In this document: positions 60,496-64,000 of the stretch, piece by piece
How the letters are laid out: the number at the start of each line of letters is the position of its first letter
Numbering within the stretch: the stretch's first letter is position 1
Assembly: GCA_003290165.1 (NCBI GenBank)
Contig: QNQO01000833.1
Location: 434,001 to 498,000, forward strand
Origin: Berberis thunbergii
Lineage: Eukaryota; Streptophyta; Magnoliopsida; Ranunculales; Berberidaceae
DNA: 64,000 bases
Direction of reading: 5' to 3'
Translations under genes and position numbers: made by a program
The notes under the pieces: model-generated
The model's database searches: none
What the model was told of the DNA's origin: nothing
Seen by the model: the letters and a program-made list of their open reading frames with translations, nothing else

Positions 60496-63249
60496 AATGG
60501 GGTTGTCAATGACTGTACCAGTTCCAATTTAGTACGTGAAGGTAAAAATAGGCCTTCACCGCCATAATGTAGTGGATAAACTACAAAATACTAAAGGTTT
60601 ATTGGCTCATCTATGCATAGGAGTAGTTTGCAATTTTGATAATGGCTTTGAGGATAAAAACTAGAACATGTTGCACATGTTTGAATAACTATAAATGCTT
60701 AGGTTTCATCGGATTTGAGGTTAACCCGTACCAAATGATTTTAAAAGTTTTGAGGTTAAACTATATACTTCTATTGTGGAATTGAGGTCAAAAGAATACG
60801 TAATGTGTGCATTGGTTTTGGGTCAAAAGAACACGTAATGTTTCGAGGAGTACCATAAATTTGAGGTCGAATAGTTTCGTTAGAATTGAAGCTTAACTGA
60901 ATATTTTTCTTATGGCATTATTGTTAAAACAGTACCTAATATGTCCCTTGATTTTTTGTCTAAATTGCAAATCCTCATGGTGTGGCGGCTTAACCATTTG
61001 AACATAAGGGTATTATGCAATTTTGAGGCTTCGAATCCATCATGGTTTGAGGTTAAGAAATTCGAATGTTTTTAGGTTAAACCTGTACCAAATGATTTTA
61101 AAAGTTTTGAGGTTAAACTAAATATTTCTCTTGTAGCATTGAGGACTAAAGATTATGTAATGTGTCCATTTGGGTCTAAACTATAAAATCCTCACGGTGT
61201 GGTGTCATATCCATTTGAAGATTAAGATATTTTGCTATTTTGAGGTTTCAAATTCTTTATGATTTCGATGTTAAGATTTGAAATGTTTCGAGGAGTACCA
61301 TGAATTCGAGGTCGAATAGTTTCGTAAGTGTTAAAACTTAACTGAATGTTTCTCTTGTGGCATTGTTGTCCCAACAATACGTAATGTGTCCTTTGATTTT
61401 TTATGTAAACTGCAAAATCCTCATGTTATGGTGGCTTATCAATTTGAACACAAGGGTATTATGCAATTTTGAGGTTTCAAATCCATCATGATCTGAGGTT
61501 AAGAAATTTGAATATTTTGATGTATCCTTGGGATTTGAGGTTAAACCTGTACCAAATCATTTCAAAAGTTTTGTGGTTAAACTAAATATTTCTCTCATGG
61601 CATTGTTGTCAAAAGAATACGTAATGTGTCCATTGGTTTGGGTCTAAACTACAAAATCCTAATGTTGAGGTGTCTTATCCATTTGAAACTAAACTACAAA
61701 ATCGTAATGTTGAGGTGGCTAACGTGGCTTATCCTAAGGGGATTATGTATTTGAGGTTTCCAATCCATCACGGTTTCAGGTTAAGAAATATGAAATGTGT
61801 TGAGGTGTACGACGAGATCAAACCAAAAGTTTCGAGGCTATACTAAATATTTCTCCTATGGCATCCTTGTCAAAATACTAGGAAATGAGTTTATGGGTGT
61901 TGATGCTAAACTGCAAAATCTCAAGGAGTATTGGCGTATCTATTTTATGACATGTCTTCTATGCATTTTCGAGTTAGTCAAGGGTAATCAACTCATTTCA
62001 TGATATATCAATGTTTAGAGAAGTGCAATATATAATGGTTTAGAGGTATAACCAGTAACAAAGGATTTCTTTGTATTGAGGATAATTAAATATTTATTTT
62101 GTAGTAGTAAGGTCAAAGCCATGTGAGTTGTTCAGTGTTATAGTGTGCTAGCCAAATTACAATGTTCTTCACGAATTGACTAATTTCTTTATGATTTGTG
62201 ATAATTTTGTGATATCTAAGGGTTATAAAGTGCTAATCTTCATAATAAACCGCTAGCAAAATGCCAAGGAATGAAACCACTGCAAATGGAAGCCTCGAGG
62301 AAGATACTTATTTATAGGATGGTCTAGTGCAAACCCCAATGATGCATTCTTTCGCTATATATAAATGTTTTGAGCAGTAGCGCCCATATTAGATTAGAGG
62401 TCAAACTTGTGGCAAATGATTGAGGTTTCAAATCCATTGTTTTGAGGTTAAACACCACAAATTACCAATTTAAAAATACCACAAATTTGAGATTTTTAGT
62501 CCATTTGGTTGTAAGAAATGAAAAACATGGGTCTTAAAGAAAACTACGATATTGTAAAGATTTATTTGCATCTATATGTAATTAAGAGTATTATGCAATT
62601 TTGAGGTGTTGAATCCATCATTGTTTTTAAGGTTAAAAATAAAAACATAGATACGCTGAGGGCAATGCTCGAATAACTATCAAGTGATGGCACTTTTTGA
62701 TGCAACCAAATCTCTGACGCTCCCATTTTGACCATTTGTGGATACCACAAATTTGAGGTTTCAAATCCATTGTGGTTTTGAGGTCAACCTTGTACCATTT
62801 GATATTATGAAGGTGTGTTTTAACTTTCTAATTTTATTGATGGAGAAAAGTATTAAATAAGTTCATGTGTGCTTAGGCTAAACAACAAAATCCTAAGGAT
62901 TTATTGGTGCATGTATATCAATACGGACTACTATACAATTTTGAGGTTAAAAGCTCGTGAATAGGTGTACTAAGGGGCAATGGTCGATTAATTATCATAT
63001 TGGTGCTCCGGTATTAAGGCTACAAAATCCTCGCCCAACAATTTTGAATAGTTGTAGATACCAAAAATTTGATATATTTGACCCATTATGGTTTTGAGGT
63101 CATGTTCCATATGATGGTTAAACATTACGTTATGATACCATGGGTGTTGAAACATAACTACGATATCCTAAAGGTTTAGTGGCACATCTATATGTAATTA
63201 AGAGTATTATGCAATTTTGAGGTTTTAAATCCTTCATTGTTTTGTGGTT
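60496..63249 (+). repeat. Divergent satellite, right flank of the core array
   Basis: After 60,495 (GGGGTTGTCAATGACTGTACC) the regular unit stops and degenerate monomers follow. The block 61,780-63,240 matches the left flank at 40,795-41,310 and 41,660-43,230 in the same order: a GATATATCAATGTTTAGAG phrase, GAGGATAATTAAATATTTA, TTCGCTATATATAAATGTTT, then ATTAAGAGTATTATGCAA. This shows the two flanks descend from one longer repeated segment. Confidence 0.85.
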
Positions 63250-64000
63250 GAACACAAAATATTTGTTGCACTATGAATTTGTCCTAGTTTCATAGGTGTA
63301 ATTTTGAGGTTGAAATTTGTCCTAGTTTTGAACTGGGGCTCCGAAATGTTTGAGGAGCACCATGAATTTAAGGGTCAAATAATTTCATTATGTAGAGGCA
63401 ATGTGTTTGAAAAAAATGTAATGTGTCCATCGATTTTGGGGAAAAAAATTCTCTGGTTTGGTGGCATGTCCATTAGAAGATTACAATATTTTACAATTTT
63501 GAGGTTTCGAATCCATCATCTGTTGAGGTTAAAAAATATGAATTGTTTTGAGGTGTACCATGGAATTGAGGTAAACCAGTACCAAATGATTTTAGAAGTT
63601 TTGAGGCTAAACTAAATATTTATCTCGTGGCATTGCGGTTAATAAAAATACGTAATGTATTCATTGGTTTGGGGTCTAAACTATAAATCCTCATGGTGTG
63701 CTGGCATACCCATTTGAAGATAAGGGTAGTATGCAATTTTGAGGTTTCAAATCCATCATGGTTTGAGGTTAAGAAATATGAATTCTTTTTAGGGTATCCT
63801 TCAGATTTGAGGTAAAACTGTACAAAATGATTTCACTAATTTTGAGGTTAACGAAATATTTCTTGTGGTATTGAGGTCAAAAGAATACGCAATGTGTCAT
63901 TGGTTTTGGGTTTAAACTACAAAGTCCTCATGGTGTGGTGGCATATCCATTTGAAGATAAGGGTGCTATGCAATTCAAAGGTTTCAAATCTAATATGCTT
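63250..64000 (+). repeat. Start of another block resembling the higher-order unit (continues past the window)
   Basis: 63,300-63,660 corresponds to monomers 6-7 of the core unit (TTTGTCCTAGTTTTGAA, GGAG.ACCATGAATTT.AGGGTCAAAT). It is followed by an m1-like monomer from 63,662 (CATTGGTTTGGGGTCTAAAC) and an m2-like one from about 63,899 to the window end. It is more diverged than the core units. The array therefore probably continues beyond 64,000. Confidence 0.8.

Noticed and set aside
1..64000. CRISPR arrays, bacterial operons, ribosome-binding sites, tRNA or rRNA genes
   Set aside because: The window is plant nuclear DNA. The regular repeats have no short-repeat/spacer structure, and no tRNA cloverleaf or rRNA core was recognised by reading.

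Overview
The window looks like nuclear DNA of a flowering plant, most likely a eudicot. It is AT-rich, its genes are split by GT-AG introns, and it carries plant-only families: GH17+X8 beta-1,3-glucanase, an RGLG-type copine/RING E3 ligase and a plant GT47 exostosin. Every large non-genic block can be assigned to plant transposable elements or tandem repeats. I do not assign a species.

Layout. (1) 1-17.3 kb is the gene-bearing part: a GPI-anchored-type GH17 glucanase (plus strand), a two-exon small secreted protein (minus), an RGLG-type E3 ubiquitin ligase of ten exons (minus) and a four-exon GT47 glycosyltransferase (minus). A 5'-truncated RTE LINE with a 13-bp target duplication lies at 0.75-1.06 kb. 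A decayed copy of the RGLG RING exons lies at 14.0-14.2 kb. The GH17 and RGLG genes each look one base short in an otherwise intact coding sequence. (2) 17.3-26 kb is gene-poor: a LINE ORF1 (DUF4283/zinc-knuckle) relic, a broken BMT5-like (DUF2431) methyltransferase gene, and a complete TRIM miniature retrotransposon (22,609-23,834) with matching 5-bp target duplications and internal tandem repeats. (3) 26,086-36,239 is one complete but coding-dead Ty3/Gypsy chromovirus (TSD GGTTT). It is loaded with a ZMYM1-like hAT transposon (about 30.65-34.62 kb) and a 578-bp hAT MITE (34,952-35,529, TSD CTAAAGTT). (4) 36.24-39.2 kb holds a tandemly duplicated segment rich in AAACCCTA telo-box motifs and possible remains of the locus that the chromovirus split. 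(5) From 39.2 kb to the end of the window almost everything is one satellite family with a monomer of about 230 bp. At 43,745-60,495 it is organised into a higher-order repeat of seven monomers (about 1,611 bp), present about 10.4 times. More divergent monomeric satellite flanks it on both sides. The two flanks are themselves related, and a new block resembling the higher-order repeat begins near 63.25 kb, so the array probably runs past the window edge.

The genes do not form a functional cluster. The main points of interest are the higher-order satellite, the nested transposon structures with exact junctions, and the single-base frameshifts in two conserved genes.
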